Source: Salsipaludibacter sp963812245
Lineage (GTDB): Bacteria; Actinomycetota; Nitriliruptoria; Nitriliruptorales; Nitriliruptoraceae
Assembly (NCBI GenBank): GCA_963812245.1
Contig: CAWEUK010000001.1
Coordinates: 62,001-126,000 of the forward strand
Length of the DNA: 64,000 nucleotides
Direction: 5' to 3'
Part shown: piece by piece, positions 36,941 to 46,579 of the stretch
Layout: each line of letters starts with the position of its first letter
How positions within the stretch are numbered: the stretch's first letter is position 1
Made by a program: the position numbers and the translations under genes
The notes under the pieces: model-generated
Told to the model about the DNA's origin: nothing
The model's input: the letters and a program-made list of their open reading frames with translations, nothing else
Databases searched by the model: none

Positions 36941-39012
36941 GCCCCGCCGTCCGTCGCGTCCCCTGCCCGGGCCACCATCGTCAGCAGTTGGTACACGGCC
37001 GCCAGGTCGCCGTCATCATCGACCACCTCGACCGCCCACCGCACCTCACCCTGGTCCTCGCCGGGACGCAGGGCCTTGGACAGGCAGGTGAGGGAGACCG
37101 TGATCGACGTGCCGGGGTGCACGGGCTTCATGAACCGAAGTCCGTCAAGCCCGGTGTTGGCCAGGACCGGGCCCTCGTCCGGATCGACGAACATGCCGGC
37201 GGCGAAGGACAGCAACAGGTAGCCGTGGGCCACGATGCCACCGAAGAGCGGGTTGCGGGCGGCGGCCTCGGGATCGGTGTGGGCGTAGAAGGTGTCGCCG
37301 GTGAACTCGGCGAAGTGGTCGATGTCGGCCGCCGTGACCTCGCGGGGTCCGACCGTCACGCTGTCGCCCACCTCCAGGTCGTCGAAGGTGCGTCGGAACG
37401 GATGCACCCCCTGCCTGGTCGGGGCGCCCGATGCCCATTGCCCCGTCGCCGCCGCCAGCAGCGCCGGCGAACCCTGCAGCGCCGTGCGCTGCAGGTAGTG
37501 GTGCAGGCCGGCCAGCCCACCCAGTTCCGCACTGCCGCCGGCGCGTCCGGGGCCACCGTGCAGCAGTCGCGGCAGCGGCGACCCATGCCCGGTCTGGGTG
37601 GCCATGCAGGTCTGGTCGACGACCAGGATGCGTCCGTGGTGGGGCGCCAGGGCCCGGACCAGGTCCGCCGTGGCGGGAGTGGGTGGGGCGAACACGGAGG
37701 CCACCAGTCCCCCGCCGCCACGCGCCACCAGGTCTGCCGCGTCGGCGTGGTCGTCGTAGCCGAAGACGGTCGCCACCGGTCCGAATGCCTCGGTCTCGTG
37801 CAGCACGCTCGCACGGGCGTCACGCGCCACGACCAGGGTGGGCGCAACGAACGTGCCCGGGTCGACCTCGATGCCACGCAGGTCCCGCGGGGTCGGGTTC
37901 GTGCGCAGGTCACCGGCCGTGGCCAGGTTGGTGATGGCCGCTCGCACGGCCTCGACCTGGCGGGCGTCCACGAGCGGGCCCAGGTCGACGTCCTCGCGTC
38001 CCGGATCACCCACGACCAGGCCCTCGAAGCGCTCGACCAGGTCGTCGACGATGCCGGCGACCATGCCCGACGGGACCAGGATGCGGCGGATCGCCGTGCA
38101 CCGTTGTCCGGCCTTCGCGCACGTCTCGGACACGACCTCGGCCAGGAAGGCCTCGTGCAGGTCCGAGCCCGGCTCGACGTCGGGTCCCAGGACCACGGCG
38201 TTGATCGAGTCGGTCTCGGCACCGAAGCGGGTGCCGCGGTCCAGCACCGCCGGATGGGCCCGCAACACCCGTGCCGTGGTCGCCGAACCCGTGAAGGCCA
38301 CGGCATCGCGGTGGTCGAGGTGGTCGAGCAGGCCGACGGCGCCGCCCACGACCAGTTGGATCGAACCGGGCGGCAGCACGTCGGCCTCGACCATCGCACG
38401 GAAGGCCCGCTCGGCCACGAACGCGGCCTGCGGCGCCGGCTTGACGATCGCCGGCATGCCCGCCAGCAGGGTCGGGGCGAGCTTCTCCAGCATGCCCCAG
38501 ACCGGGAAGTTGAACGCGTTGACGTGCACGGCCACGCCGGGCATCGGACCGAACACGTGGTGGGCGGCAAAGGTGTCGTCGCGGGACAGCCGGATCAGGT
38601 CGTCGTCCACCCACAGGTGGCTGTCGGGCAGCTTGCGACCCCCGCGGGATGCGTACGTGGCCAGCGCGCCGATCCCCCCGTCGACGTCGAACCAGGCATC
38701 GCGGCGCGTGGCCCCTGCCTGCGCCGACAGGTCGTAGAGGTCGTCCTTGGCCCCCGCGACCGCCGTGACGAGTTGACGCAGCAGTCCGGCGCGCTCGGTG
38801 AAGGTCAGCGCATGCAACCCCGGTGCCCCCACCCGTCGCGCGTGCTCGACTGCACCTGCCAGGTCCAGCCCGGCTGCCGACACCCGGGCGACCTCCCGGC
38901 CCGTCACGGCGTCCAGCAGCGTGGCCGCGTCGGCGGCCTCGCCGGTGACCCATGCGTCGGCGAGGTGGCTGGGCAGCACCGGTGTCGGTGCGGCTGGTGC
39001 GATGGCTGACAT
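36937..39012 (-). CDS. paaZ: PaaZ-like bifunctional aldehyde dehydrogenase / enoyl-CoA hydratase
   Basis: A 691-residue fusion. The N-terminal ~520 residues form an aldehyde dehydrogenase: HVNAFNFPVWGMLEKLAPTLLAGM, AFTGSATTARVL, and active-site GQRCTAIRRIL. The C-terminal ~150 form a MaoC-type (R)-hydratase: DIDHFAEFTGDTFYAHTDP, NPLFGGIVAHGYLLLS. This layout matches PaaZ, which opens oxepin-CoA and oxidises the aldehyde in phenylacetate degradation. No other paa gene is present here, so a related pathway is possible. ATG 39012 lacks a strong ribosome site. The frame continues upstream past 39012 without similarity. Confidence 0.9.
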   Translation of the reverse strand: MSAIAPAAPTPVLPSHLADAWVTGEAADAATLLDAVTGREVARVSAAGLDLAGAVEHARRVGAPGLHALTFTERAGLLRQLVTAVAGAKDDLYDLSAQAGATRRDAWFDVDGGIGALATYASRGGRKLPDSHLWVDDDLIRLSRDDTFAAHHVFGPMPGVAVHVNAFNFPVWGMLEKLAPTLLAGMPAIVKPAPQAAFVAERAFRAMVEADVLPPGSIQLVVGGAVGLLDHLDHRDAVAFTGSATTARVLRAHPAVLDRGTRFGAETDSINAVVLGPDVEPGSDLHEAFLAEVVSETCAKAGQRCTAIRRILVPSGMVAGIVDDLVERFEGLVVGDPGREDVDLGPLVDARQVEAVRAAITNLATAGDLRTNPTPRDLRGIEVDPGTFVAPTLVVARDARASVLHETEAFGPVATVFGYDDHADAADLVARGGGGLVASVFAPPTPATADLVRALAPHHGRILVVDQTCMATQTGHGSPLPRLLHGGPGRAGGSAELGGLAGLHHYLQRTALQGSPALLAAATGQWASGAPTRQGVHPFRRTFDDLEVGDSVTVGPREVTAADIDHFAEFTGDTFYAHTDPEAAARNPLFGGIVAHGYLLLSFAAGMFVDPDEGPVLANTGLDGLRFMKPVHPGTSITVSLTCLSKALRPGEDQGEVRWAVEVVDDDGDLAAVYQLLTMVARAGDATDGGA

Positions 39013-39096
39013 GACGAGACCGATCGTCGCGGTCGGCGGGCTTGCGAGTCTATGACCGGGGTGGGCCAGCCACGCCACCGCCCGTGGGGAGATCGC

Positions 39097-40071
39097 ATGA
39101 CCGATATCGTCCAGATCCCGGGCGTGACGGGCACGGCCGGCCCACAGGAGGCACTCGTGAACACCTGGCTCAAGGGCGGTCTGCTGGCGGCGGCCGCATT
39201 CAAGTTGTTCGCGCCCGAGGTGGTGCCCAGTTTCGACGGGCCCCAGGAGCCACCCTACGAACTGCCCGGCCACACGGTCTACGTGAACGGCGTGGAGCTC
39301 TTCGTCCGTGAGGCGGGCCCCTCGGACGCGCCGACCATCGTGTTGGTGCATGGCTGGGGTGACGAGTCGCTGGTGGTGTTCCCGCGCATCGTTCCACTGC
39401 TGGCCGACGACTTCCACCTGGTGCTGGTCGACAATCGCAACAACGGCAAGTCCGACCACGTGCGCGGCAACTACGGGATCGACGCCGTCGCTGCGGAACT
39501 GGACGGCGTGCTCGAGGAACTTGGCGTCACGGATGCCACCGTCTTCGGCTTCTCGATGGGCGGCCTGATCGCACAGGAACTGGCCCGCAGCCACCCGCAC
39601 CGGGTCTCGCGACTGGGTCTGTCGGGAACGGCTGCGGCGGTCCCGCCACTGGCAACGGTGCCCAAGCCCGTCGCGGCCGTCGGGACGGCCCTGGTGCGGG
39701 CCGTGGATCGGCTGTCGCGCACCGAACTGTCGTGGCTGCGCACCAAGTACCTGGTCTCGGTCGGTGCGGTCGCCCCCGAGCATGCGCGGTGGGCCTACGC
39801 CGCCTACCAGAACCGCGACCCGGAGCTGTACTGGGCGTCAGCATGGGCGATCGCCCACTTCGACTCGCGTCCGTGGGTCGGCGACCTCGACCTCCCGACC
39901 ATGGTCGTCATCACCACGAACGACCAGTTGATGGCTCCGCGAGCCCAGCGCCAACTGGCGGGCCTGCTCGACGACCCGATCGTGCACGAAGTCGCCGGTC
40001 GCCACGAGGCGCCGCTGACACACGCGGCCGAGTACGCCCGGTACCTGCGCGACTTCGCCACCTCGACCTGA
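39097..40071 (+). CDS. alpha/beta hydrolase
   Basis: A 324-residue alpha/beta-hydrolase with HGWGDESL oxyanion loop, VLVDNRNNGKSD, nucleophile elbow GFSMGGLIAQE and late catalytic residues in NDQLMAP and GRHEAPLTH. A hydrophobic stretch near residues 27-37 (LKGGLLAAAAFKLF) may attach it to the membrane. The substrate is unknown. ATG 39097 has GGGGAG seven bases upstream. It is divergent from paaZ over 84 bp. Confidence 0.88.
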   Translation: MTDIVQIPGVTGTAGPQEALVNTWLKGGLLAAAAFKLFAPEVVPSFDGPQEPPYELPGHTVYVNGVELFVREAGPSDAPTIVLVHGWGDESLVVFPRIVPLLADDFHLVLVDNRNNGKSDHVRGNYGIDAVAAELDGVLEELGVTDATVFGFSMGGLIAQELARSHPHRVSRLGLSGTAAAVPPLATVPKPVAAVGTALVRAVDRLSRTELSWLRTKYLVSVGAVAPEHARWAYAAYQNRDPELYWASAWAIAHFDSRPWVGDLDLPTMVVITTNDQLMAPRAQRQLAGLLDDPIVHEVAGRHEAPLTHAAEYARYLRDFATST

Positions 40072-40165
40072 CCCGCGCCGACCCCCCACCCAACGGACGC
40101 CGAACCGACCGGATCTCGCCGGATCCACGCCCACTGGACCCGTTGCGCCGACCCACTCCCGCAGG

Positions 40166-40882
40166 TCAGTCGTCCAGGCGAACCGGTTGGACCACGAACT
40201 CGCAGGTTCGTTCGGCCATGAAGGCCTCCTGGAGTTGTCGCCGCGGGTAGTCCTCCAGCGCGGTCTCCATCGATGCCACGGTCTTCTCGTACCCGTTGAG
40301 GTAGCGCCCGGCCATGCCGAACACCTCGGCATCCTCTATCGGGCCGTCCTCGAAGTCCGCCCGCTCGTCCTCCAGTTCCACGACAGCAGCATCGAGGCCA
40401 GCCGCCAACTCGTCGAGGATCTGGCGACGCTCGGGGATGTCGGGCAGTTCGAGTTCGTCGACGGTGGCCATGAGTTCCTGCACTCGCGCGATCGCACGGT
40501 CGTAGCCCGCCGCCAGCGGCCCGGCCCGTTCGTCGGGGGCAGCCAGGCTGATGCCCTCGAGCGCGTCGTTGGCGATGACCTCCAACTGCGTCTGGGTGTC
40601 GACCAGGTGGGTGCACACGACCAGGGCGGCCGCTGCGTCGTCGGCCTGGGACACCTCCGACGCATCGGACGGCGGCGGGGTGGGCAGTCCCGACCGATTC
40701 GGCCCGGGGGAACCGGACGGGGAGGGTGCGACCGCGGGAGACGCCGGCGCTGCCGGGGTCGGATCGCCGTCGACGCCACCCCCGCATCCTGCCGTGACCA
40801 CGACGGCGAGGAGCGCGGCGGCGGCGGGTCGACGGTGACGACGCCGACTCGGAGATGCCTGGACGGTGGGCACGCGGAGCAT
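40166..40882 (-). CDS. lipoprotein, unknown function
   Basis: A 238-residue lipoprotein: Arg-rich start, hydrophobic AAAALLAVVVTAGC with Cys33 as lipid site, then a Pro/Ser linker to ~70 and a helical domain with VCTHLVDTQTQLEVIAND, IARVQELMATVDELELPD and LDAAVVELEDERADFE. The helices could form a coiled coil. No family was recognised. ATG 40882 is preferred to one at 40948 because AAGG lies before it. The 272 bp upstream hold a terminator but no gene. Confidence 0.72.
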   Translation of the reverse strand: MLRVPTVQASPSRRRHRRPAAAALLAVVVTAGCGGGVDGDPTPAAPASPAVAPSPSGSPGPNRSGLPTPPPSDASEVSQADDAAAALVVCTHLVDTQTQLEVIANDALEGISLAAPDERAGPLAAGYDRAIARVQELMATVDELELPDIPERRQILDELAAGLDAAVVELEDERADFEDGPIEDAEVFGMAGRYLNGYEKTVASMETALEDYPRRQLQEAFMAERTCEFVVQPVRLDD

Positions 40883-41073
40883 GGCACGCCTTCGATCAGC
40901 CACGGGCCAGCCGGACACGTTCCTCCTGCCAGGCCGACTGGTGAGCATACGCCTGACGCCGTCTCCGCAGCATGAGGAATTGCCGTCGCGCGGAAGGTTC
41001 GTGTGCCGGGCCCACCGGCGATGGCTGGTCGGCCACGACCGGGGAGCGCACCGAACCTCACCAACAGGAGAAA

Positions 41074-41107
41074 CGGACGCCCGCCGCGAGATCGCGGCGG
41101 GCGTCCG
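41074..41107 (-). terminator. perfect 16-bp stem terminator after the ThuA-like gene
   Basis: CGGACGCCCGCCGCGA and TCGCGGCGGGCGTCCG pair perfectly around two bases. In the minus direction TTTCTCCTGTT follows. It ends 48-81 bp beyond the stop of the ThuA-like gene. Confidence 0.85.
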
Positions 41108-41154
41108 AACGGGGAGTTCGTCGGCCGGATCAGCCAGACGGACGACGGTTCATG

Positions 41155-42273
41155 TCACGACGTGGCGCCAGCCGCGGCCTCCTGCCACTTCCACAGGTCA
41201 CGCAGTGCGTTCGCCACGTCGGTGTCCACGGCATGGGCCATGCCCTGCGCGGACTCCAGCAGTTCGGCAGCGGTCGCGTGGTCGAGCGCGAGCTCGGCCG
41301 CGTGTGCGTCGTCGAGGCGCTGCTGGATCTTGGGCATCAGCACCCGGGCCTGGCGCGAATCGGCGTCGACCGCCGACAGCATGTCGTCGACCTCGCCGAA
41401 GGTCCGGCAGTCACCGGCGTCGCCGACCATTCCGGCCGTCCACTCGATGCCCGCCAACATGTGGGCGAGGTAGGTCGGGTCGGTGTACGCCGAGTCGACG
41501 TGGCCGGCGGCCTCGTACCACGAGCGACCGCCCTCGAAGTTGTGGCACCACGCCAGCGGGTGGTCGGCGCCCATGGTCCCGGAGCCCGGGTTGTAGGTCG
41601 ACTCGTCCAGGGTGATCAGGACGTGGACGTCCGCACGCGGGTTGGTCGTGAAGTTGTACCACTCGTCGAAGCGGACCCATTCCAGTGGCAGCATCTCGGT
41701 CGACGGGTGGGTCGGGTCCTCGATGCGCATGGTCGCGGTCTGCTGCGCCGGGTGGTTGCGGAAGCGTGCGCCGCCACCGGTCAGCTGGCTGTACCAGGGG
41801 ATGGCGTGCATGGCGTCGGTCGCGGCGTGCAGGCCGACGAAGCCACCACCGTCACGGATGTAGCCCTGGAGTGCTGCCAGTTCGCCGTCGTTCAGCAGGC
41901 GCGGACGGGTCGGGTTCTGGCTGTTGGTCCCGTCGACCGGTGACACGAAGATGATCGAGGCGTACTTGGCCAGGTCGTCGGCGCTGGTGAAGGGCGTGGT
42001 GAGGAGGGTCAGCTCCGGCTGGCGGTTGTCCCAGACGTCGACGGTGAAGCCATGCTGTTCGCCCAGCGCGATGATCGCGTTGGTCGTGTCGTCGATGTGC
42101 GAGTGGCGGAAGCCCAGGGTCTTGCCCACGACCAGGACCTCGTAGTCCTGGTCCTGGGCGTGCGCGGGCGGTGGCGCCACGGCGAACGCCGTGGCGAAGA
42201 GGGCAGCGGCGACGACTGCGATCAGCAGTCGACGCGGCTGGAGGATCGGGTGACGCAGGGTGGCAGCGTTCAT
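41155..42273 (-). CDS. secreted ThuA domain protein
   Basis: A 372-residue exported protein. The signal peptide (RRLLIAVVAAALFATAFAVA, cleaved after APPPAHA) precedes a ThuA-like glutamine-amidotransferase-fold domain: VLVVGKTLGFRHSHIDDT, FVSPVDGTNSQNPTRP, GGFVGLHAATDAMHAIPWY, THPSTEMLPLEWVRFDEWYNF and HPLAWCHNFEGGRSWYEAAGH. A ~90-residue helical tail (QQRLDDAHAAELALDHATAAELLE) follows. ThuA proteins are linked to trehalose or other glycan use. ATG 42273 has GGGA eight bases upstream. Confidence 0.88.
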   Translation of the reverse strand: MNAATLRHPILQPRRLLIAVVAAALFATAFAVAPPPAHAQDQDYEVLVVGKTLGFRHSHIDDTTNAIIALGEQHGFTVDVWDNRQPELTLLTTPFTSADDLAKYASIIFVSPVDGTNSQNPTRPRLLNDGELAALQGYIRDGGGFVGLHAATDAMHAIPWYSQLTGGGARFRNHPAQQTATMRIEDPTHPSTEMLPLEWVRFDEWYNFTTNPRADVHVLITLDESTYNPGSGTMGADHPLAWCHNFEGGRSWYEAAGHVDSAYTDPTYLAHMLAGIEWTAGMVGDAGDCRTFGEVDDMLSAVDADSRQARVLMPKIQQRLDDAHAAELALDHATAAELLESAQGMAHAVDTDVANALRDLWKWQEAAAGATS

Positions 42274-42292
42274 GGCAGTCCCATCACGATGA

Positions 42293-42309
42293 TCCGACCT
42301 GATATCGGA
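42293..42309. promoter_or_regulatory. inverted repeat TCCGA-N7-TCGGA upstream of thuA-like gene
   Basis: TCCGA CCTGATA TCGGA lies 20 bp before the ThuA-like start and 315 bp before pgm, in the 350-bp divergent gap 42274-42623. It could be an operator for a sugar-responsive regulator. No other gene was seen in the gap. Confidence 0.35.
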
Positions 42310-42623
42310 CCGAGATGTCGCTGTGGACCCCTGCACCGTCAATTTGGGCGACTGCCGCAACTTATCCCCGGCCAACCCTGCGGTCAACGGGCAGTTCACA
42401 CCGTCGCCCCCCGGACCCCCGCCGCCCGCACACGAGCCCAGGGATCGACACACTGTTCGACGGCCTGTTCGGGCCTCCTGGCGCTCGGATTTCGCGGTCT
42501 TGACCAGCGCCTGCCGACAACGGATGGCTGAACACGACGCGATGTTTGACGACGAAGCCCTCCGGTTCACGTCGCCAACTAGCGTGGAGACCGCATCGAC
42601 GACGCCTGCCCAAGGACCTCACA

Positions 42624-44264
42624 ATGGCACCGCACCCACTGGCTGGAAAGCCCGCCACCGATGGCGACCTCATCGACGTGGATGCCCTCCTGGCGGCCTA
42701 CCACGACGACGTCCCGGATCCATCGGATCCGGGGCAACGGGTGGCGTTCGGGACCTCGGGCCACCGCGGGTCGGCGTTCAGCCGCTCGTTCAACGACGCC
42801 CACATCGCCGCGATGACCCAGGCGGTGTGCGACGTCCGTGGTGAGTCGGGCCTGGACGGTCCGCTGTTCCTGGGGCGTGACACGCATGCGTTGTCGGAAC
42901 CGGCGTTTCGCACCGCCCTGGAGGTGTTCGCAGCCAACGAGGTGCCGGTGCGAGTGGACGCGCGCCACCGGTTCACCCCGACGCCGGCACTGTCCCACGC
43001 CATCCTCACCCACAACCGTGACAACTCGTCGACCGCGGATGGCGTCGTCATCACCCCGTCGCACAATCCACCGGCCGACGGTGGCTACAAGTACAACGGG
43101 CCCGACGGCGGGCCGGGATCCGCGGCGGTCACGACCGAGATCCAGGACCGCGCCAACGACCTGTTGGCCGCCGGACTGGACGGCGTGCGGCGGGTCACGA
43201 CCGAGGCAGCCGACACGGCGACCTGCATCACCACCCACGACTACCTGGCTCGCTACGTCGAGGACCTGCCGAGTGTCGTCGACCTGGACGCGATCCGCGC
43301 CGCCGGTGTCCGCATGGGTGCCGACCCCCTGGGTGGGGCCGCGGTCGACTACTGGGGCGCCATCGGGGAAGCCCACGACCTCGACCTCGTCGTCGTCAGC
43401 GACGCGGTCGATCCCCAGTTCTCGTTCATGACCCGGGACTGGGACGGCAAGATCCGCATGGACTGCTCGTCGGCGTTCGCGATGACCGGCCTCATCGCGC
43501 TCAAGGACGACTACGACGTCGCCTTCGGCAACGACACCGACGCCGACCGCCATGGCATCGTGACGCCGACCCATGGCCTGCTCAATCCCAACCACTACCT
43601 CGCCGTCGCGATCGCCCACCTGCTGGGCAACCGGCCCGAGTGGCCCACCGATGCCGGTGTGGGCAAGACCCTGGTCAGCTCATCGATGATCGACCGTGTC
43701 GTGGCCGACCTGGACCGCACCCTGATCGAGGTGCCGGTCGGGTTCAAGTGGTTCGTCGACGGCCTGGTCAGCGGCGACATCGTGTTCGGTGGCGAGGAGA
43801 GCGCCGGCGCCTCGATGCTGCGGCGCAACGGCCAGACGTGGACCACCGACAAGGACGGCATCATCATGTGCCTGCTCGCCGCGGAGATCACCGCGGTGTC
43901 GGGTCGCAACCCGGGTGAGCACTACCAGGACATGGCCGACCGCTTCGGCGCGCCCAGCTACAAGCGCGTCGATGCCCCCGCCAGCCCAGCCCAGAAGGCC
44001 GTGCTCAAGGACCTGTCGCCCGACCAGGTCACCGCGACCGAACTGGCCGGGGACCCCATCACCGCGACGCTGACCACGGCGCCGGGCAACGGTGCCGCCA
44101 TCGGTGGCCTGAAGGTCACGACCGACAACGGCTGGTTCGCCGCCCGGCCGTCGGGCACCGAGGACGTCTACAAGATCTACGCAGAGTCGTTTCGCGGTGA
44201 CGACCACCTCGACGAGATCATCGCCCAGGCCCAGGCCCTGGTCGACGCGACCCTGGGCGACTGA
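42624..44264 (+). CDS. pgm: phosphoglucomutase (alpha-D-glucose phosphate-specific)
   Basis: A 546-residue phosphohexomutase interconverting glucose 1- and 6-phosphate, feeding glycogen and trehalose metabolism. It has FGTSGHRGSAF, phosphoserine loop VITPSHNPPADGGYK, Mg site FGNDTDADRHG, sugar loop FGGEESAGASM and phosphate site RPSGTEDVYK. ATG 42624 has AAGGA nine bases upstream; the short upstream in-frame extension is not conserved. It is divergent from the ThuA-like gene, which may share a glycan theme. Confidence 0.95.
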   Translation: MAPHPLAGKPATDGDLIDVDALLAAYHDDVPDPSDPGQRVAFGTSGHRGSAFSRSFNDAHIAAMTQAVCDVRGESGLDGPLFLGRDTHALSEPAFRTALEVFAANEVPVRVDARHRFTPTPALSHAILTHNRDNSSTADGVVITPSHNPPADGGYKYNGPDGGPGSAAVTTEIQDRANDLLAAGLDGVRRVTTEAADTATCITTHDYLARYVEDLPSVVDLDAIRAAGVRMGADPLGGAAVDYWGAIGEAHDLDLVVVSDAVDPQFSFMTRDWDGKIRMDCSSAFAMTGLIALKDDYDVAFGNDTDADRHGIVTPTHGLLNPNHYLAVAIAHLLGNRPEWPTDAGVGKTLVSSSMIDRVVADLDRTLIEVPVGFKWFVDGLVSGDIVFGGEESAGASMLRRNGQTWTTDKDGIIMCLLAAEITAVSGRNPGEHYQDMADRFGAPSYKRVDAPASPAQKAVLKDLSPDQVTATELAGDPITATLTTAPGNGAAIGGLKVTTDNGWFAARPSGTEDVYKIYAESFRGDDHLDEIIAQAQALVDATLGD

Positions 44265-44373
44265 CTCCTGTCCGCCTGACCGGAGCGGCTGCCACTCGCG
44301 CCCCGCCGTACATCGGCCGACGGCTCCCAGTCGTGCACCGCCCGACGGTCGCGGCACGATGGGTGCACCGGCC

Positions 44374-44389
44374 GACGGCAGCTGCCGTC
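44374..44389. promoter_or_regulatory. 16-bp perfect palindrome before the PLP enzyme gene
   Basis: GACGGCAGCTGCCGTC is perfectly self-complementary and lies 77 bp before the start at 44467. The flanking gap 44265-44466 also repeats GCCGACGG or CCGACGG four times. It may be an operator or a late pgm terminator. Confidence 0.4.
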
Positions 44390-44466
44390 CGCCCGTGCGT
44401 ACCCTGTGCACTCGTTCGCACGCACCCGGTCAAACGACTCCTCCTCCTCCACATCGTGAGCAGCGC

Positions 44467-45687
44467 ATGCCTGACACCACTTCCGACCCGCACCGCACGG
44501 ATCGTCCCGACGGCCGCCGTCCCGGTCCGTCGACCACCTCGGTCCACCTGACCGAGATGGTGGATGCGACGACGGGCAGCATCATCGCCCCCATCATCGC
44601 GAACTCCGCGTTCGCCTACGGCGACGTGGAGAGCTGGCGGGGCGTGGCCCTGGGTGAGACCGACGGGCACATCTACGCCCGCAACTCCAACCCCACCACC
44701 GACCGCTTCGAGGCCAAGATGGCCGCCCTCGAGGAAGCCGAGTCCGCGACCAGCTTCGGCACCGGCATGGCGGCGATCTTCACGACGCTGCAGGCGCTGT
44801 TGCAGCCCGGTGATCGGGTGGTCACGGTCAAGGACACCTATGGCGGCACGTGGTTGCTGTTCACGAAGCTCTTCCCGGCCTGGGGCGTGACCTGCGACGT
44901 CCTGGACACCGACGACCACGACGCCATCGAGGCCGAGATCCGCAAGGGGTGTGACCTCGTCTACCTCGAAACCCCCACCAACCCGACCCTGAAGGTCCTG
45001 GACCTGGCGCGGCTGTCGGCTGCCGCCGCCGACGTCGGGGCCCTGACCGTGGTCGACAACACCTTCGCCACGCCCATCAACACGCGACCGGTGACGCTGG
45101 GCGCCGACGTGGTGCTGCACTCGGCATCGAAGTACCTGGGCGGCCACGGTGACATCCTCGGCGGCGTCGTGTGTGGCAGTGAGGAGGTGGTGCGGCGGAT
45201 CTACGGGCTGCGCGAGATCATCGGCACCGGCATGGATCCCCAGGTGGCGGCGCTGATGCTGCGCAGCCTGAAGACCCTGGGCCTGCGGGTCGAACGGCAC
45301 AACGAGTCGGCGGCCACCATCGCCGCGTGGTTGACGACACACCCCAAGGTCACGAAGGTCAACCACCCGAGCCTGCCAGACCACCGCCACCACGACGTCG
45401 CCGCGCGCCAGATGGACGGGTTCGGCGGGATGCTCAGCTTCGCGGTCGAGGGGGGATTCGACGCGGTGGCCAAGGTGCTGCCACGCCTCGAGTACGCCTA
45501 TCTCGCGGCCAACCTCGGCCAGGTCGAAACCATCGTGGGACCCCCGGCCACGACCAGCCACGTCGAGTTGAGCGACCAGGAACGCGCAGACGCCGGCATC
45601 CCCGAGGGCCTGGTCCGGTACTCGGTCGGCATCGAGGACGCCGACGACCTGATCGCCGACCTCGACCAGGCGCTGTCGATCCTGTGA
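44467..45687 (+). CDS. Cys/Met metabolism PLP-dependent enzyme (cystathionine gamma-synthase family)
   Basis: A 406-residue fold-type I transsulfuration enzyme. It has YARNSNPTTDRFEAKMAALEEAE, VVTVKDTYGGTWLLFT, LVYLETPTNPTLKVLDL, VVDNTFATPIN and PLP lysine in HSASKYLGGHGD, then SLKTLGLRVERHNESA and the end ATTSHVELS…GIPEGLVRYSVGIED. It may be cystathionine gamma-synthase, a gamma-lyase, or O-acylhomoserine sulfhydrylase; motifs do not separate these. ATG 44467 has only a weak ribosome site. Confidence 0.88.
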   Translation: MPDTTSDPHRTDRPDGRRPGPSTTSVHLTEMVDATTGSIIAPIIANSAFAYGDVESWRGVALGETDGHIYARNSNPTTDRFEAKMAALEEAESATSFGTGMAAIFTTLQALLQPGDRVVTVKDTYGGTWLLFTKLFPAWGVTCDVLDTDDHDAIEAEIRKGCDLVYLETPTNPTLKVLDLARLSAAAADVGALTVVDNTFATPINTRPVTLGADVVLHSASKYLGGHGDILGGVVCGSEEVVRRIYGLREIIGTGMDPQVAALMLRSLKTLGLRVERHNESAATIAAWLTTHPKVTKVNHPSLPDHRHHDVAARQMDGFGGMLSFAVEGGFDAVAKVLPRLEYAYLAANLGQVETIVGPPATTSHVELSDQERADAGIPEGLVRYSVGIEDADDLIADLDQALSIL

Positions 45688-45715
45688 CCACCACCTGACC
45701 GCGAGCGTCGATCCG

Positions 45716-46579
45716 TCACCCCGCCTCGTTGCCGTCCGGGGCCAGCGCCGCCTCCAGCCACGCGCCCACCAGCGACCTCGTCTCCTCGTGCAGGTCCACC
45801 GTCAGGATCGCGTGCCCCTTGCCGGCGGGCTCCACCAGTGGACCCCGGACACCCTGCCGGACCGCCACGTCGGCCGGAGCCTCGATCACTCCCGCGGGCG
45901 TCGACACACCGCTGGACTCGGCCAGTGGCGGCCCGGCCATCGCCTCGACCCGCAGCCGCGGACAGATCCAGTCGCGCTCGTATCGCAGCACCATCAGGGG
46001 AGCCGGGCCGTCGCCCGCCGGCGGCACATCGCCCGGCGCCATCCCGAGGTCGGCCTGCACCCGCCGGGATCGAAGGATCGCACCCGGCAGCGAGGGCTGG
46101 CTCGCGACTGCGGCGCCGACATCGGGCTCCGCGGCCAGCGCCAGGGCGAAGCCGCCTGTCAGGCACATGCCGATGACACCCACCGGCACGCCCCCGTGGA
46201 GGGCACTGATCTCGGCCACGAACTGGCGCAGCCAGTCCACGATCGGGCTCGTGCGCCCCGTCCGGAACAGGACGAACTCCCGGCGCAGGCAGATCTTGGA
46301 AGCGGCCAGGCCCAGGTGGGACTTCTCACCATGCACGCCGAACAGCGCCGGCACGTGCACGGAGAAGCCGTGCTCATCGCGCAACCACGTCGCCAGGTCC
46401 ATCGTGGCACGGTCGGGGCCCAGCAGTTCGTGGAGCACGATGACCGGCGCGGACCGCCCGTGGCGCGAGCGGACTCGGTAGGTGCGCCCCTGCAGAGACC
46501 CGCGTGCCACGACGGTCTCCCAGTCGCGCCATCCGTCCGGGGGCACGGGGCCGGGCTCGTGGTCAGCGCCGGTCGTCAT
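45716..46579 (-). CDS. dienelactone hydrolase family protein
   Basis: A 287-residue alpha/beta hydrolase of the dienelactone type: APVIVLHELLGPDRATMDLA, HGFSVHVPALFG, nucleophile GVIGMCLTGGFALALA (Cys139) and catalytic His in AGKGHAILTVDL. Members hydrolyse dienelactone in chlorocatechol breakdown, though many have other ester substrates. Its ATG 46579 overlaps the stop of the intact reading of the next upstream gene as ATGA. Because of a frameshift in that gene, the two can also be read as one frame. Confidence 0.88.
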   Translation of the reverse strand: MTTGADHEPGPVPPDGWRDWETVVARGSLQGRTYRVRSRHGRSAPVIVLHELLGPDRATMDLATWLRDEHGFSVHVPALFGVHGEKSHLGLAASKICLRREFVLFRTGRTSPIVDWLRQFVAEISALHGGVPVGVIGMCLTGGFALALAAEPDVGAAVASQPSLPGAILRSRRVQADLGMAPGDVPPAGDGPAPLMVLRYERDWICPRLRVEAMAGPPLAESSGVSTPAGVIEAPADVAVRQGVRGPLVEPAGKGHAILTVDLHEETRSLVGAWLEAALAPDGNEAG